Shown: positions 49,734 to 58,661, counted from the first letter of the stretch. The stretch: 64,000 bases of DNA from Jiangella muralis (GCF_001270745.1 NZ_LFXL01000026.1:1-64000), one strand, 5' to 3'. Translations and numbers: made by a program. Notes: a model not told the origin generated them from the sequence alone.

Positions 49734-51022
49734 CGCCGGCCCCGGTAGAGCAGGTAGGGCTGGCGGCGCCGGTCGAACTCGGCCAGCTCGTCCTGCCACG
49801 AGGCGACGATATCGTCCGTCGACGCCCCCGCGTCGACCATCACCCGCAGCCGCTCCGACCCGTGCAACTTGTGGATGAAGCCGTCGCTGGTGCCGCCGCC
49901 GCGCCACGCGAACGCGTCGGGGTACCGGCCCTTCGCCGCGACCAGCATCGCGACGCCGGTGCGGACCGGGTCGAACGCGGCCGGGTCGGTGACGTGCAGC
50001 TGGACGCCGCCGTTGACCACTCCGACGTTCTTGCTGATCCACGGCACGAAGTAGGCCTCGCGGAAGTCGACGCCGGGCAGCCCGGCCGCATTGAGATCGT
50101 CCGCCCAGTGATAAGTGCCGTACGGTGCGCCGATCAGCTCGAACGGCCGCGTGGTGCCGCGGCCCTCCGACGCCGTCGTCCCCTCGAAGACGCAGGTGCC
50201 CACGTAGACCTGCGCGGTCTCGGGGGTCGGCATGTTCGGGCTGGGCAGCACCCACGGCAGCCCGGTGTCGGCGTAGTGGGAGTCCGGCCGCCAGCGGCGC
50301 ATCGTCACGACCTCGAGGTCCTCGACGGAGCCGCCGGCGTCGTCGGGCAGGAACTCGGTGTTGAAGAACCGGGCCAGCTCGCCGACCGTCATGCCGTGCT
50401 GCTGGACGATGTAGCGCTGCCCGATGCCCGACTCGAACCCGGGGAACAGCATCGGCCCGCGGGCCGAGCCGCCGACCGGGTTCGGGCGGTCCAGCACGAC
50501 GAACTTCAGTCCCATGCGGGCGGCCGCGCGCATCGCCGACCACATCGTCCAGATGTAGGTGTAGAACCGGGCGCCGACGTCCTGGATGTCGAAGACGACG
50601 ACCTCGACGTCCGCCTCGGCGAACATCCGCATGAAGCCGGCCTCCTGCGCGCCGTACGCGTCGTACACCGTCACGCCGGTGCGCGGGTCGATCGTCGTCT
50701 CCTCCGCCTCGCCGGCCTGCGCCGAGCCGCGGAAGCCGTGCTCCGGGCCGAACACCCCGGCGATGTTGACGGCGCCGGAGGCGACCATGCTGTCGACGAT
50801 GTGCGAGGCGTCCGGCAGGATCCCGGTCGGGTTCGAGATGACGCCGACGCGGTGGCCGGACAGCGCCGTCCAGCCGTCGTCGGCCAGCCGCTGCGCGCCC
50901 GTCAGCACCGCCCGGGCGCTGTCGGTGCTGCCGGCCGCGAACGCGGCTGACGGGGCGGCGACGACGGCGGCACCTGCGGCACCTGCGGCGCCGGCCGATG
51001 CGATGAACGTACGGCGGTCCAT
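49730..51022 (-). CDS. namZ: Exo-beta-N-acetylmuramidase NamZ (DUF1343)
   Basis: This 430-residue secreted protein has a Tat-like signal (MDRRTFIASAGAAGAAGAA, twin Arg). The DUF1343 domain shows GHRVGVISNPTGILPDASHIVD, FGPEHGFRGSAQAGE, VFDIQDVGARFYTYIWTM, DRPNPVGG and LPSPNMPTPETAQVYVGTCVFEGTTASEGRGTTRPFE. NamZ releases terminal MurNAc from peptidoglycan fragments. It is 29 bases downstream of nagZ and translationally coupled to the AmiE-like gene, giving the nagZ-namZ-amiE order known from Bacillus. Confidence 0.92.
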   Translation of the reverse strand: MDRRTFIASAGAAGAAGAAVVAAPSAAFAAGSTDSARAVLTGAQRLADDGWTALSGHRVGVISNPTGILPDASHIVDSMVASGAVNIAGVFGPEHGFRGSAQAGEAEETTIDPRTGVTVYDAYGAQEAGFMRMFAEADVEVVVFDIQDVGARFYTYIWTMWSAMRAAARMGLKFVVLDRPNPVGGSARGPMLFPGFESGIGQRYIVQQHGMTVGELARFFNTEFLPDDAGGSVEDLEVVTMRRWRPDSHYADTGLPWVLPSPNMPTPETAQVYVGTCVFEGTTASEGRGTTRPFELIGAPYGTYHWADDLNAAGLPGVDFREAYFVPWISKNVGVVNGGVQLHVTDPAAFDPVRTGVAMLVAAKGRYPDAFAWRGGGTSDGFIHKLHGSERLRVMVDAGASTDDIVASWQDELAEFDRRRQPYLLYRGRR

Positions 51023-51051
51023 GGGGGCTCCTCGGTGTGTGCGGGCGGGGG

Positions 51052-52872
51052 TCACCAGGTGAGGCCGTGGCCGATCGGGTAGAGCACGCTGCCGTCGGCA
51101 GCCGGGACGACGACGGGCAGCCGTCCCGCGGGGGAGATGGCGCCGGTCAGCACCTTCGCGACGCTGCGCATCGACACCGTCGTCGACGAGTAGGCGGCGA
51201 GGAACCCGGCGGACTCGGGCAGGTACGCGACGTCGTAGGCGTTGCGCACGGCGACCGCGACGACCGGGTGCCCGGTGGCGGCCAGCTCGGCGACCAGGCG
51301 GCGCTGCCGGCCCTGCGGGTCCGTCGTCAGGATGTCCCAGGCGTTCGACGTGAGCACGACGGTGAGGTCGTGGGCGGGCGCGGCCTGGACGGCGGCGGCG
51401 ATCGCGGCGTCGCTGGGCCGGGTGCCGACCGCCTGGGTCGCCGTCGTCGCGCCTTGGGCCGTCAGGGCGGCCGCGAGGTCGTTGCCGGCCGCCGTGTTCG
51501 TCGTGACGACGTTGACCCTGCTGGTGGCGCTGACCGGCAGGATGGCCGCGCCGTCGGCGCCGGTGTTGCGCAGCGCGGTGACGGTCGGGTCGGTGATCCG
51601 CTGGGCGGCGGCCTGGTGCGCGCGGACGCCGACGGTCCGGTCGACGCGGTCGACGTCGACCTGCTCGTCGCCGGTGATGCCGCGCTTCCACTTCAGCTCC
51701 AGGATCCGCTCGACGCTCTCGTCCAGCCGGTCCTCGCTGATCTCGCCGTCGCGGACCGCCCGCAGCACCGCCTGGTACATGACGTCCATGTCGCCGTCCT
51801 TCGGCACCAGCAACTGGTCGACGCCGGCCCGGAGGGCGAGCACCGGGACGCGGTCCGGGCCGAAGCCCTGGCGCACGCCCTCCATGTTCAGCGCGTCCGT
51901 GACGACGACGCCGTCGTAGCCGAGCTCGCCGCGCAGCAGCCCGGTGATGATCGGCTCGGACAGCGTCGCCGGCACCCCCGTCGGGTCCAGGCTGTCGACG
52001 ACGATGTGCGCCGTCATGATCACGTCGATCCCCGCGTCGACCGCCGCCTGGAACGGTGGCGCGTCGATGGCCTCCCACTCCGCGCGCGTGTGGTCGATCT
52101 CCGGGACGCCGTAGTGGCTGTCCGTGCTGGTGTCGCCGTGGCCCGGGAAGTGCTTGGCGGCCGCCGCGACGCCCTCGCCGCTCTGGTAGCCGGCCACCTG
52201 AGCGGCGACGTAGGCCGAGGCCATCGCCGGGTCGGAGCTGAAGCTGCGCACGCCGATGACCGGGTTCTCGGCGTTCACGTTGACGTCGGCGACCGGCGCG
52301 AAATTCTGGTTGATGCCGACGGCGCGCAGTTCGCGGGCGGTGATCTTGGCCGCCTCGCGGGCGGCGTTCGTGCTCTGGGCGGCGGCGAGCGCCTGAGCGC
52401 CGGGGAACTGCGTCGCCGGGGCCGGCATGCGGGCGACGATGCCGGTCTCCTGGTCGGTGCTGACGATCAGCGGCGGCCCGCCGTCGCCCGTGGCCGTCTG
52501 CTGGAGGTCGTTCGAGAGCTGCGCGATCTGCCGCGGGCTGTTCACGTTGCCCGCCCACGCGAAGTAGATGACGCCGCCGAGGTGATACTTCTCCACCACG
52601 TCCGCGGGCGTGTCGACGCCGTAGGCGGCCTGGTTGCTGGCCTGCTGCGCCGCGGTGACGGTGTGCGCGTCGGCCCCGTACACCTGGACGACGAACAACT
52701 GGCCGACCTTCTCTTCCAGCGTCATGCCGTCCAGCTGGGCGGCGACCCACTCCTCTCGCTCGTCGTCCGCGGTCGCGGTCGCCGGAGCGGCCAGACTCGG
52801 CGGGACGAGCAACGCGGCGGCGGTCGTGGCCGCGGCGACACGTAACAGGCTTCGACGGTGCATCCGGGGCAT
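51052..52872 (-). CDS. nagZ: Secreted beta-N-acetylglucosaminidase NagZ (GH3)
   Basis: This 606-residue exported GH3 enzyme has a Tat/Sec signal (HRRSLLRVAAATTAAALL). Its TIM-barrel domain (about 45-400) contains the NagZ signature KHFPGHGDTSTDSH near 245, whose Asp/His pair acts as acid-base, and VVVTDALNMEGV with the nucleophilic Asp. A C-terminal alpha/beta domain follows (about 420-600), as in Gram-positive NagZ. ATG 52872 is preceded by GGGAGG. It heads the operon from a good sigma70-type promoter. Confidence 0.93.
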   Translation of the reverse strand: MPRMHRRSLLRVAAATTAAALLVPPSLAAPATATADDEREEWVAAQLDGMTLEEKVGQLFVVQVYGADAHTVTAAQQASNQAAYGVDTPADVVEKYHLGGVIYFAWAGNVNSPRQIAQLSNDLQQTATGDGGPPLIVSTDQETGIVARMPAPATQFPGAQALAAAQSTNAAREAAKITARELRAVGINQNFAPVADVNVNAENPVIGVRSFSSDPAMASAYVAAQVAGYQSGEGVAAAAKHFPGHGDTSTDSHYGVPEIDHTRAEWEAIDAPPFQAAVDAGIDVIMTAHIVVDSLDPTGVPATLSEPIITGLLRGELGYDGVVVTDALNMEGVRQGFGPDRVPVLALRAGVDQLLVPKDGDMDVMYQAVLRAVRDGEISEDRLDESVERILELKWKRGITGDEQVDVDRVDRTVGVRAHQAAAQRITDPTVTALRNTGADGAAILPVSATSRVNVVTTNTAAGNDLAAALTAQGATTATQAVGTRPSDAAIAAAVQAAPAHDLTVVLTSNAWDILTTDPQGRQRRLVAELAATGHPVVAVAVRNAYDVAYLPESAGFLAAYSSTTVSMRSVAKVLTGAISPAGRLPVVVPAADGSVLYPIGHGLTW

Positions 52873-52930
52873 GCGGGCCTCCCAGCGAGGGGCGGGCGGT
52901 TGCCGTTTTCAGCGAGCCAGCTTGTGGCGG

Positions 52931-52959
52931 AACGTAGCGAAATGATTACCGCCGGTCAA
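52931..52959 (-). promoter_or_regulatory. Sigma70-type promoter of the nagZ-namZ-amiE operon
   Basis: On the minus strand TTGACC (52959-52954) is followed after exactly 17 bases by TACGTT (52936-52931). The nagZ ATG lies about 58 bases downstream. Confidence 0.65.
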
Positions 52960-52988
52960 GAGTGGTCACGCCGGGACGTCGATTTCGC

Positions 52989-53042
52989 CATGATCATCAA
53001 CGATCCAACCCCCTACAGGTGGTCGGATCGTTGATGATCATG
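52989..53042. repeat. 54-base palindromic element, family A, copy 2
   Basis: This is the most perfect copy: CATGATCATCAACGATCC (52989-53006) and GGATCGTTGATGATCATG (53025-53042) pair over 18 bp around an 18-base loop. The right arm supplies the TGA stop codon (53040-53038, minus strand) of mutY. Confidence 0.9.
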
Positions 53043-53907
53043 GGAGCCGCGCGGCCGGGAGGCGGAAGAGATCGCCGTCCAGGGGCTCGACCAGGCCGTC
53101 GGCGACCAGGGTGTCCAGTGCGCGTTCCCGCTGCACCGGCTCGGTCCACACCGCGTCCAGGCGGTGCTTGGGCACCGGGACGGCCGAGTCGCGCAGGACC
53201 GCCATCAGCCGGCCGCGGACCTGACGGTCGGTGCCGTGCCAGGGCTGGCCGCGGCGTGCGGGCCCGTCGTCCGGAGGGGAGCCGGCGAGGCGCCAGGCGC
53301 AGGATGCGGCAAGGGGGCAGGACGAGCAGCACGGCGACCGCGCCGTGCAGACCAGCGCCCCCAGCTCCATGACGGCGACGGCCCAGCGCGGCGCCGTCGC
53401 GGCGTCCGGGACGAGGTCCAGCGCCATGCGCCGCTCGGCCGCCGTGGGCGCCGCCGACGGGTACTGGGTGCCGGCGACGGCGCGCGCGAGCACCCGTCGG
53501 ACATTGGTGTCGAGGACGGCGTGCCGGGCGCCGAACGCGAACGACGCGACGGCGGCGGCCGTGTAGTCGCCGATGCCGGGCAGGGCGATGAGCTCGTCAT
53601 AGCGAGCCGGCACCGCGCCGCCGTGCCGGTCGACGATCGCCGCCGCCGCGGCGTGCAGCCGCAGCGCCCGCCGCGGGTAGCCGAGCCGTCCCCACGCCCG
53701 GATCGCCTCGCCCGGCTCCTCGGCGGCGAGGTCGGCCGGGCGAGGCCACCGTCGCATCCATGCGTGCCACACCGGCTCGACCCGGACGACCGGCGTCTGC
53801 TGGAGCATGATCTCGCTCACGAGCACGCCCCACGGCGTCCGGTCCGCCGCGCGCCACGGAAGCTCGCGGGCGTGCGCGGAGTACCAGGAGAGGACGGCGG
53901 CGTGCAT
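53038..53907 (-). CDS. mutY: A/G-specific adenine DNA glycosylase
   Basis: This 289-residue repair enzyme removes adenine opposite 8-oxoguanine. It shows the catalytic Glu in SEIMLQQTPV (near 32), the helix-hairpin-helix LPGIGDYTAAAVASFAFG, the catalytic Asp in VLDTNVRRVLAR, and the [4Fe-4S] loop with spacing C-x6-C-x2-C-x5-C (CTARSPCCSSCPLAASC). The C-terminal part is short and lacks a clear Nudix-like 8-oxoG recognition domain, as in other actinobacterial MutY. Its stop codon lies inside palindrome A copy 2. Confidence 0.94.
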   Translation of the reverse strand: MHAAVLSWYSAHARELPWRAADRTPWGVLVSEIMLQQTPVVRVEPVWHAWMRRWPRPADLAAEEPGEAIRAWGRLGYPRRALRLHAAAAAIVDRHGGAVPARYDELIALPGIGDYTAAAVASFAFGARHAVLDTNVRRVLARAVAGTQYPSAAPTAAERRMALDLVPDAATAPRWAVAVMELGALVCTARSPCCSSCPLAASCAWRLAGSPPDDGPARRGQPWHGTDRQVRGRLMAVLRDSAVPVPKHRLDAVWTEPVQRERALDTLVADGLVEPLDGDLFRLPAARLP

Positions 53908-53916
53908 CGGATCCGA

Positions 53917-54007
53917 GTCTAGGGTGGGTCTCCCGGGGTCCGTGGCCTACAGCGCGACGCCCAGGCGGCGCTCGCTACGGCCGAGACCCGGGAGACACAC
54001 CCTAGAC
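53917..54007. repeat. Palindromic element family C, intact copy
   Basis: Outer arms GTCTAGGGTGGGTCTCCCGG and GGGAGACACACCCTAGAC pair over about 23 bp with one mismatch and one bulge. The inner parts (CGTGGCCTACAGCG versus CGCTCGCTACGGCCG) pair imperfectly. At 91 bases, with no ORF, it has the build of a small palindromic or MITE-like element. It lies in the divergent gap between mutY and the orphan secreted gene. Confidence 0.85.
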
Positions 54008-54071
54008 GCCGGGTCGCAAAGGACGAAAAGGACAATCGAAAACATCCTTCGACGACGTTTCGTCGTGTTCG

Positions 54072-54101
54072 TTGACTCATGATCCGTCTCGTAGTTAGCG
54101 T
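54072..54101 (+). promoter_or_regulatory. Promoter candidate for the orphan secreted protein
   Basis: TTGACT (54072-54077), an 18-base spacer and TAGCGT (54096-54101) lie about 90 bases before the next start codon, in a locally AT-richer stretch. Confidence 0.45.
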
Positions 54102-54191
54102 CTCTGACGCGTGATCATTCATCGCGCACGGATAAATCCGGACTTTGTCCTCATCGAGGCCGGAATTGGGTAGTGGAGAAGGAGCAATAGC

Positions 54192-55418
54192 ATGACTCTG
54201 GAAGCGACTGACCGGCGGCGTGTGCGCCGTGGTGCGGTCAAGGTGGCTGCGGGTGTGGCCGGCGTTGCGCTGGCCTGCTCGGCCGCCGGACTGCAGGCAC
54301 AGGCCGCCGAGTCCGGCCAGGGCCCAGAGCCGGACCAGCGCTCCGGCGAGTTCAGGATCGCGGCGGACGGCTACTACGCCACCGCTCAGGTGCAGACCGG
54401 CGCGAAGGCGCCGCTCCCGGTGCAGGTGCCGGAGCTCGACGCGCACGTGACCGTCGGGCAGATCGAGTCCGAGGCCAACTCGGCCGGTGTCGAGGGCGAG
54501 GACGAAGGCGTCTTCTCCCGGGCGTTCGGCACCATCGCCAGCATCGGCGGCGCGGGCGCCGAGTTCGACGTCCCGTACCTGGTCGAGCAGGTCGCGCTGC
54601 CGGAGGAGGCCGAGTCGGCCAGCTACGGCCTGCACGAGCTCGAGGTGCCGATCCTCGGCAACCTCGACGCGATCTCCGGCGAGGTCAAGGCCAACTGGAA
54701 CGACGACCTCGTCACCGAGGGTGGCGCGGGCGGCGTGCTGACGTCGCTGTACTCCGGCGTCGGCGAGGTCGACCTGATCGACATCGCGGACCTGGGCGCG
54801 GTGACGGACCTGCTGCCGATCGAGCTGCCGGCCGGCAGCCCGGTCGTCACGGTCGGCGCCGGCCAGCTGCTGCAGGAGACCGGCACCTTCCCGAAGGACG
54901 ACGGCTCCCTGGGCGCGTACGCCGAGGTCAGTGGCCGGTTCGCCGACCTGAGCGTGCTGGGCGGGGCGGCCAACGGCGGCATCTCGCTCGGCTTCGCGGG
55001 CGCCGACGACGGCGAGACGCCGAACGCGTGGGGCCGGCTGGAGGCGACCGGTGAGCCGGGCGGCGCGGCGTTCGACTACGAGCTGCCGGCCCTCGAGCTG
55101 CACGTCGGCGACAACGACGTCGTCCACGTCGAGCCGGGCTTCGACGAGACGTTCGACCTGGGCGGCCTGTCGGTGAACCTGAACTTCGCCGACTACCGCG
55201 ACTCCGACACCGTCCTCGCCGAGGACGGCACGGTCGCGTCCGCGTCGGGCGGCGGCCTGTCGGTGCGCGTGACGGTCAGCGTCCCGGTGCCGGTCGTCGG
55301 CGACGTCGAGGTGGCCAGCGCCGAGGTCGGCCTGCTGAGCTTCCCCGAGCTGAGCGTCGAGGTGCCGCAGGGCGGCATCACCGGCGACGCTGCCGCGGAG
55401 GCCGCGCGCTCGCTGTGA
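54192..55418 (+). CDS. Secreted protein of unknown function
   Basis: This 408-residue exported protein has a long basic N-region and signal peptide (cleavage near AQAAE, residue 36-38). The mature part is acidic and predicted all-beta, rich in Gly, Ala, Val, Glu and Asp, and free of cysteine. It alternates strands such as FRIAADGYYATAQVQTGAKAPLPVQVPELDAHVTV and LSVRVTVSVPVPVVGDVEVASAEVGLLSFPEL. No domain family is recognised. A strong GAGAAGGAG precedes ATG 54192. It is probably abundant (strong ribosome-binding site, AT-rich leader) and may coat the cell. Confidence 0.85.
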   Translation: MTLEATDRRRVRRGAVKVAAGVAGVALACSAAGLQAQAAESGQGPEPDQRSGEFRIAADGYYATAQVQTGAKAPLPVQVPELDAHVTVGQIESEANSAGVEGEDEGVFSRAFGTIASIGGAGAEFDVPYLVEQVALPEEAESASYGLHELEVPILGNLDAISGEVKANWNDDLVTEGGAGGVLTSLYSGVGEVDLIDIADLGAVTDLLPIELPAGSPVVTVGAGQLLQETGTFPKDDGSLGAYAEVSGRFADLSVLGGAANGGISLGFAGADDGETPNAWGRLEATGEPGGAAFDYELPALELHVGDNDVVHVEPGFDETFDLGGLSVNLNFADYRDSDTVLAEDGTVASASGGGLSVRVTVSVPVPVVGDVEVASAEVGLLSFPELSVEVPQGGITGDAAAEAARSL

Positions 55419-55537
55419 GACCCGTGACGGCGGCTCCACCCGCCGCCGTAACTGGAGAATGAGAAGAACCTCGTGGGTCCGGTCCCTTCGCGAGAGGGCG
55501 GCCGGGCCCACGAGTCCGTCTGCGGCAGAATTCGACG

Positions 55538-55884
55538 ATGCCGACGCTGCTGCTGGTCCATGGCGGGCTCTGGGAACCGGGCATGGACGCCGACGCGTTC
55601 TGGCGCCGTCCCGGCGTCGTCACCGGGCTGGAACGCCGTGGCATCGACGTGCTCACGTCCGACCGGCTGGTCCGCGCGGACCCTGCGCGGCGTGACTGAC
55701 GTGGAGCTGGCGGGCTGACGGCGCCGCTCGGCCTGCTGCCGGTGGACCCACCGAACCCGTTCCACCAGCGCCGGACGGTGGCCGCACTGGCCGCACTGGT
55801 CCCGGGCGCGGCCGGAGGTGCTCGCCCGGCTTCGGCGCCGACCTGGACCGGTGCGCCGAGGTGATCGCCGCCTTCGCCCGCTGA
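55538..55884 (+). pseudogene. Decayed alpha/beta hydrolase gene
   Basis: A start-to-stop fragment (55538-55699) encodes MPTLLLVHGGLWEPGMDADA and then FWRRPGVVTGLERRGIDVLT, the opening of an alpha/beta hydrolase with its HGG oxyanion region. After frameshifts and a large internal loss, the C-terminal block reappears in other frames as RRTVAALAALVPGA and FGADLDRCAEVIAAFAR ending at 55884. The nucleophile and catalytic His regions are missing, so the gene is dead. Confidence 0.7.
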
Positions 55885-55940
55885 CGCGCCGGGCGGCAAG
55901 TTGCGTCCGGAGTACGGTCCCCGCCCGGCTGGGAGGGCTT

Positions 55941-55966
55941 CCCACCCTACGGGCGGGCACTGACAG
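55941..55966 (-). repeat. Dispersed 26-base repeat, copy 2
   Basis: Read on the minus strand, this matches the copy at 13851-13876 in 25 of 26 bases. It lies about 50 bases beyond the disA stop. Confidence 0.65.
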
Positions 55967-56017
55967 CGTCGTTCGACCGGCGCCGGGACGGCCGCCGCTG
56001 ACGTGCGGCGCCGAACG

Positions 56018-57112
56018 TCAGACGTAGCGTTCGAGGATGCTGGACTCGGCCAGCCGGGAGAGTCCCTCACGGACGCTACGGGCGCGGGACTCGCCGACGC
56101 CCTCGACGGCCTGGAGGTCGTCGACGCTGGCGGCGAGGAGCTTCTGCAGGCCGCCGAAGTGGTCGACCAGGCGGTCGATGACGCTGTCGGGCAGCCGCGG
56201 CACGCGCGCCAGCAGCCGGAACCCGCGCGGGCTCACCGCCGCGTCGAGTTGCTCGCCGCCGCCGGGGAAGCCGAGCGCCCGCGCCACCGCGCCGAGGTCG
56301 AGCAGGTCGGTGCCGGACAGGGTGTCGAGCGCGCTGATGGCCTCGCCGAGGCTGCGCTTGCGGCGTCCGGACGGCGCCGGCAGGTAGTCGCGTATCACCA
56401 GCTCGCGGTCGGAGTCGACGCCGGCGACCAGTTCGTCGAGCTGCAGGCTGAGCAGCCGGCCGTCGGTGCCCAGCTCGACGACGTAGCCGTCGATCTCGAC
56501 CGAGATGCGCCGCACCATCTCCAGCCGCTGCGCCACCGAGACGACGTCGCGGACGGTGACGAGATCCTCGATCTCCAGCGCCGACAGCGTGCCCGACACT
56601 TCGTCGAGGCGCAGCTTGTACCGCTCGAGCGTGGCCAGCGCCTGGTTGGCGCGCGACAGGATCTGCCCGGCGTCCTCGAGCACGTAACGGATGTCGTCGA
56701 CGTAGATGGCGACGATGCGCATGGACTGGCTGACCGAGATGACCGGGAAGCCGGTCTGCTTGGCCACCCGCTCCGCGGTGCGGTGCCGGGTGCCGGACTC
56801 CGTCGTCGGGATGGACGGGTCGGGCACCAGCTGGGTGGCGCACTTGAGGATCTTCGTGCAGTCGCGGTCGACGACGATGGCGCCGTCCATCTTGGCCAGC
56901 TCGCGCAGCCTGGTGGCGCTGAACTCGACGTCGAGGCTGAAGCCGCCGGTGGACATGGCCTCGATGGTCTTGTCGTAGCCGAGCACGACCAGGGCGCCGG
57001 TGCGGCCGCGCAGGATGCGCTCGAGGCCCTCGCGCAGCGAGGTGCCGGGCGCCACTGCTGCCAGAGCCAGGCGCAGTTTCGCGTCGGCGCCGGCTCGATC
57101 GATGCCTTGCAC
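56018..57112 (-). CDS. disA: DNA integrity scanning protein / diadenylate cyclase DisA
   Basis: This 364-residue enzyme makes c-di-AMP from two ATP and pauses on branched DNA. The DAC domain (about 10-145) has [10 protein letters not shown] and GTRHRTAER, the two catalytic motifs. A helical linker follows (about 150-290), then a C-terminal HhH DNA-binding domain ending [23 protein letters not shown] 57112 was chosen ([18 protein letters not shown]), with AGGGG just upstream. radA lies upstream on the same strand, the standard actinobacterial pairing. Confidence 0.95.
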   Translation of the reverse strand: MQGIDRAGADAKLRLALAAVAPGTSLREGLERILRGRTGALVVLGYDKTIEAMSTGGFSLDVEFSATRLRELAKMDGAIVVDRDCTKILKCATQLVPDPSIPTTESGTRHRTAERVAKQTGFPVISVSQSMRIVAIYVDDIRYVLEDAGQILSRANQALATLERYKLRLDEVSGTLSALEIEDLVTVRDVVSVAQRLEMVRRISVEIDGYVVELGTDGRLLSLQLDELVAGVDSDRELVIRDYLPAPSGRRKRSLGEAISALDTLSGTDLLDLGAVARALGFPGGGEQLDAAVSPRGFRLLARVPRLPDSVIDRLVDHFGGLQKLLAASVDDLQAVEGVGESRARSVREGLSRLAESSILERYV

Positions 57113-57269
57113 GTGACCCCTGTCGTGACCCAGACGGCTTCTCGTGATGAACAGTGTACGGTTGCGCGGCGCCAGCCAGGTGAGGGCGCGGCAGACGACG
57201 CTGGATAGAACAGTCTAGGGCGTGATGTGCCGGGGTGCGGCGACGTTCACGTCAATACCACGCAACGAT

Positions 57270-58661
57270 TCAGGTGCGCTGGGGCGAATCCGCAGCCAAT
57301 CCGGCATTGCGGCCGGTCGCCGCAAGCGCCTGGCCGACGTCGGTGACCTCGACGACGCGGATGCCGCCGGGCACCGGGCCGGGGTCGGCAGGCACGAGCG
57401 CTGTGGTGAATCCCATGCGCTCGGCCTCGGCCAGCCGCCGGCTCAGGCCGGACACGCGGCGGATCTCGCCGGCCAGCCCGACCTCGCCGAGCGCGGTGAG
57501 CCCGGCCGGCAGCGGCGTGCCGGTGGCGGCGCTGGCGACGGCGAGCAACAGCGCGAGGTCGGTGGACGGCTCGGACAGCTTCGCGCCGCCGACGGTGGAC
57601 GTGTAGACGTCGCTGTTGCTGAGCTTCACCTGGCCGCGGCGTTCCAGCACGGCCAGCACCATGGCCACCCGGGAGGAGTCGAGCCCGCTGTTCGCCCGTC
57701 GCGGCGAGGCCAGCGCCGACGTGGCGACCAGCGCCTGCACCTCGCCGAGCAGCGGGCGCCGGCCCTCGAGCGTCACCGTGATGCAGGTGCCGGGCACCGG
57801 CGTGGCGTGCCGGGACAGGAACAGCCCGGTGGGGTCGGCAAGCGACGTGATGCCGGTGTCGGTGAGGTCGAAGCAGCCGACCTCGTCGGCCGGGCCGAAC
57901 CGGTTCTTCACCGTGCGGACCAGCCGCAGCCGGGAGTGGCGGTCGCCCTCGAACTGCAGCACGACGTCGACCAGGTGCTCGAGCACGCGCGGCCCGGCGA
58001 TGCTGCCGTCCTTGGTGACATGGCCGACGAGGATGGTGGCGAGGCCGCGGTCCTTGGCCACCCGGATGAGCGACGCGGCCACCTCGCGCACCTGCGTGAC
58101 GCCGCCCGCCGCGCCGTCGACGGCCGGGCTGGACACCGTCTGCACGGAGTCGAGGACGAGCAGCGACGGCCGGACCTCGTCGATGTGGCCGAGGACGGCG
58201 GAGAGGTCGGTCTCGGCGGCGAGGTACAGGTGGTCGGCGACGGCGCCGATGCGCTCGGCCCGCAGCCGGACCTGCGCCGCGGACTCCTCGCCGGTGACGT
58301 AGAGCGCCCGGCCGGCCTCGTGCGCCCACCGCGCGGTGACGTCGAGTAGGAGGGTCGACTTGCCGACGCCCGGCTCGCCGGCCAGCAGGATGACGGCGCC
58401 CTGCACCAGCCCGCCGCCCAGCGCGCGGTCGAACTCGCCGACGCCGGTGGGCCGGGACCGGGCCGCCTCGATCGCGACGGAGCCGATGGGCTGGGCCGCC
58501 TCGGTGACCGGCCCGGCCGCCGTGACCCCGGCCTTCGCCACGCCCGCCTGCTCGACCGTGCCCCACGCCTGGCACTCGCCGCACCGCCCGACCCACTTGG
58601 CCGTGGTCCAGCCGCACTCGGAGCACCGGAACGCCGGGGCCGTCGTCTTCGCCTTCGCCAT
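57270..58661 (-). CDS. radA: DNA repair protein RadA
   Basis: This 463-residue branch-migration ATPase has an N-terminal C4 zinc finger (FRCSECGWTTAKWVGRCGECQAW), Walker A GEPGVGKST (near 95), the RadA-specific KNRFG motif (VKNRFGPADEVG) and a C-terminal Lon-protease-like domain (about 285-455). I chose ATG 58661 (MAKAKTTAPAF) because TACGGT lies seven bases upstream and the zinc finger follows at once; the longer ORF adds ten atypical residues. DisA, its known partner, is encoded 157 bases downstream. Confidence 0.95.
   Translation of the reverse strand: MAKAKTTAPAFRCSECGWTTAKWVGRCGECQAWGTVEQAGVAKAGVTAAGPVTEAAQPIGSVAIEAARSRPTGVGEFDRALGGGLVQGAVILLAGEPGVGKSTLLLDVTARWAHEAGRALYVTGEESAAQVRLRAERIGAVADHLYLAAETDLSAVLGHIDEVRPSLLVLDSVQTVSSPAVDGAAGGVTQVREVAASLIRVAKDRGLATILVGHVTKDGSIAGPRVLEHLVDVVLQFEGDRHSRLRLVRTVKNRFGPADEVGCFDLTDTGITSLADPTGLFLSRHATPVPGTCITVTLEGRRPLLGEVQALVATSALASPRRANSGLDSSRVAMVLAVLERRGQVKLSNSDVYTSTVGGAKLSEPSTDLALLLAVASAATGTPLPAGLTALGEVGLAGEIRRVSGLSRRLAEAERMGFTTALVPADPGPVPGGIRVVEVTDVGQALAATGRNAGLAADSPQRT

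Larger units (their letters stand above)
55419..56017. other. Non-coding region with one decayed gene
   Basis: These 599 bases lie between the orphan secreted gene and the disA stop. They hold a broken alpha/beta hydrolase gene (55538-55884), a copy of a 26-base dispersed repeat (55941-55966) and a G/C stem (CCGCCCG against CGGGCGG, about 55921-55957) that may terminate disA transcription. Nothing else is seen. Confidence 0.7.
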
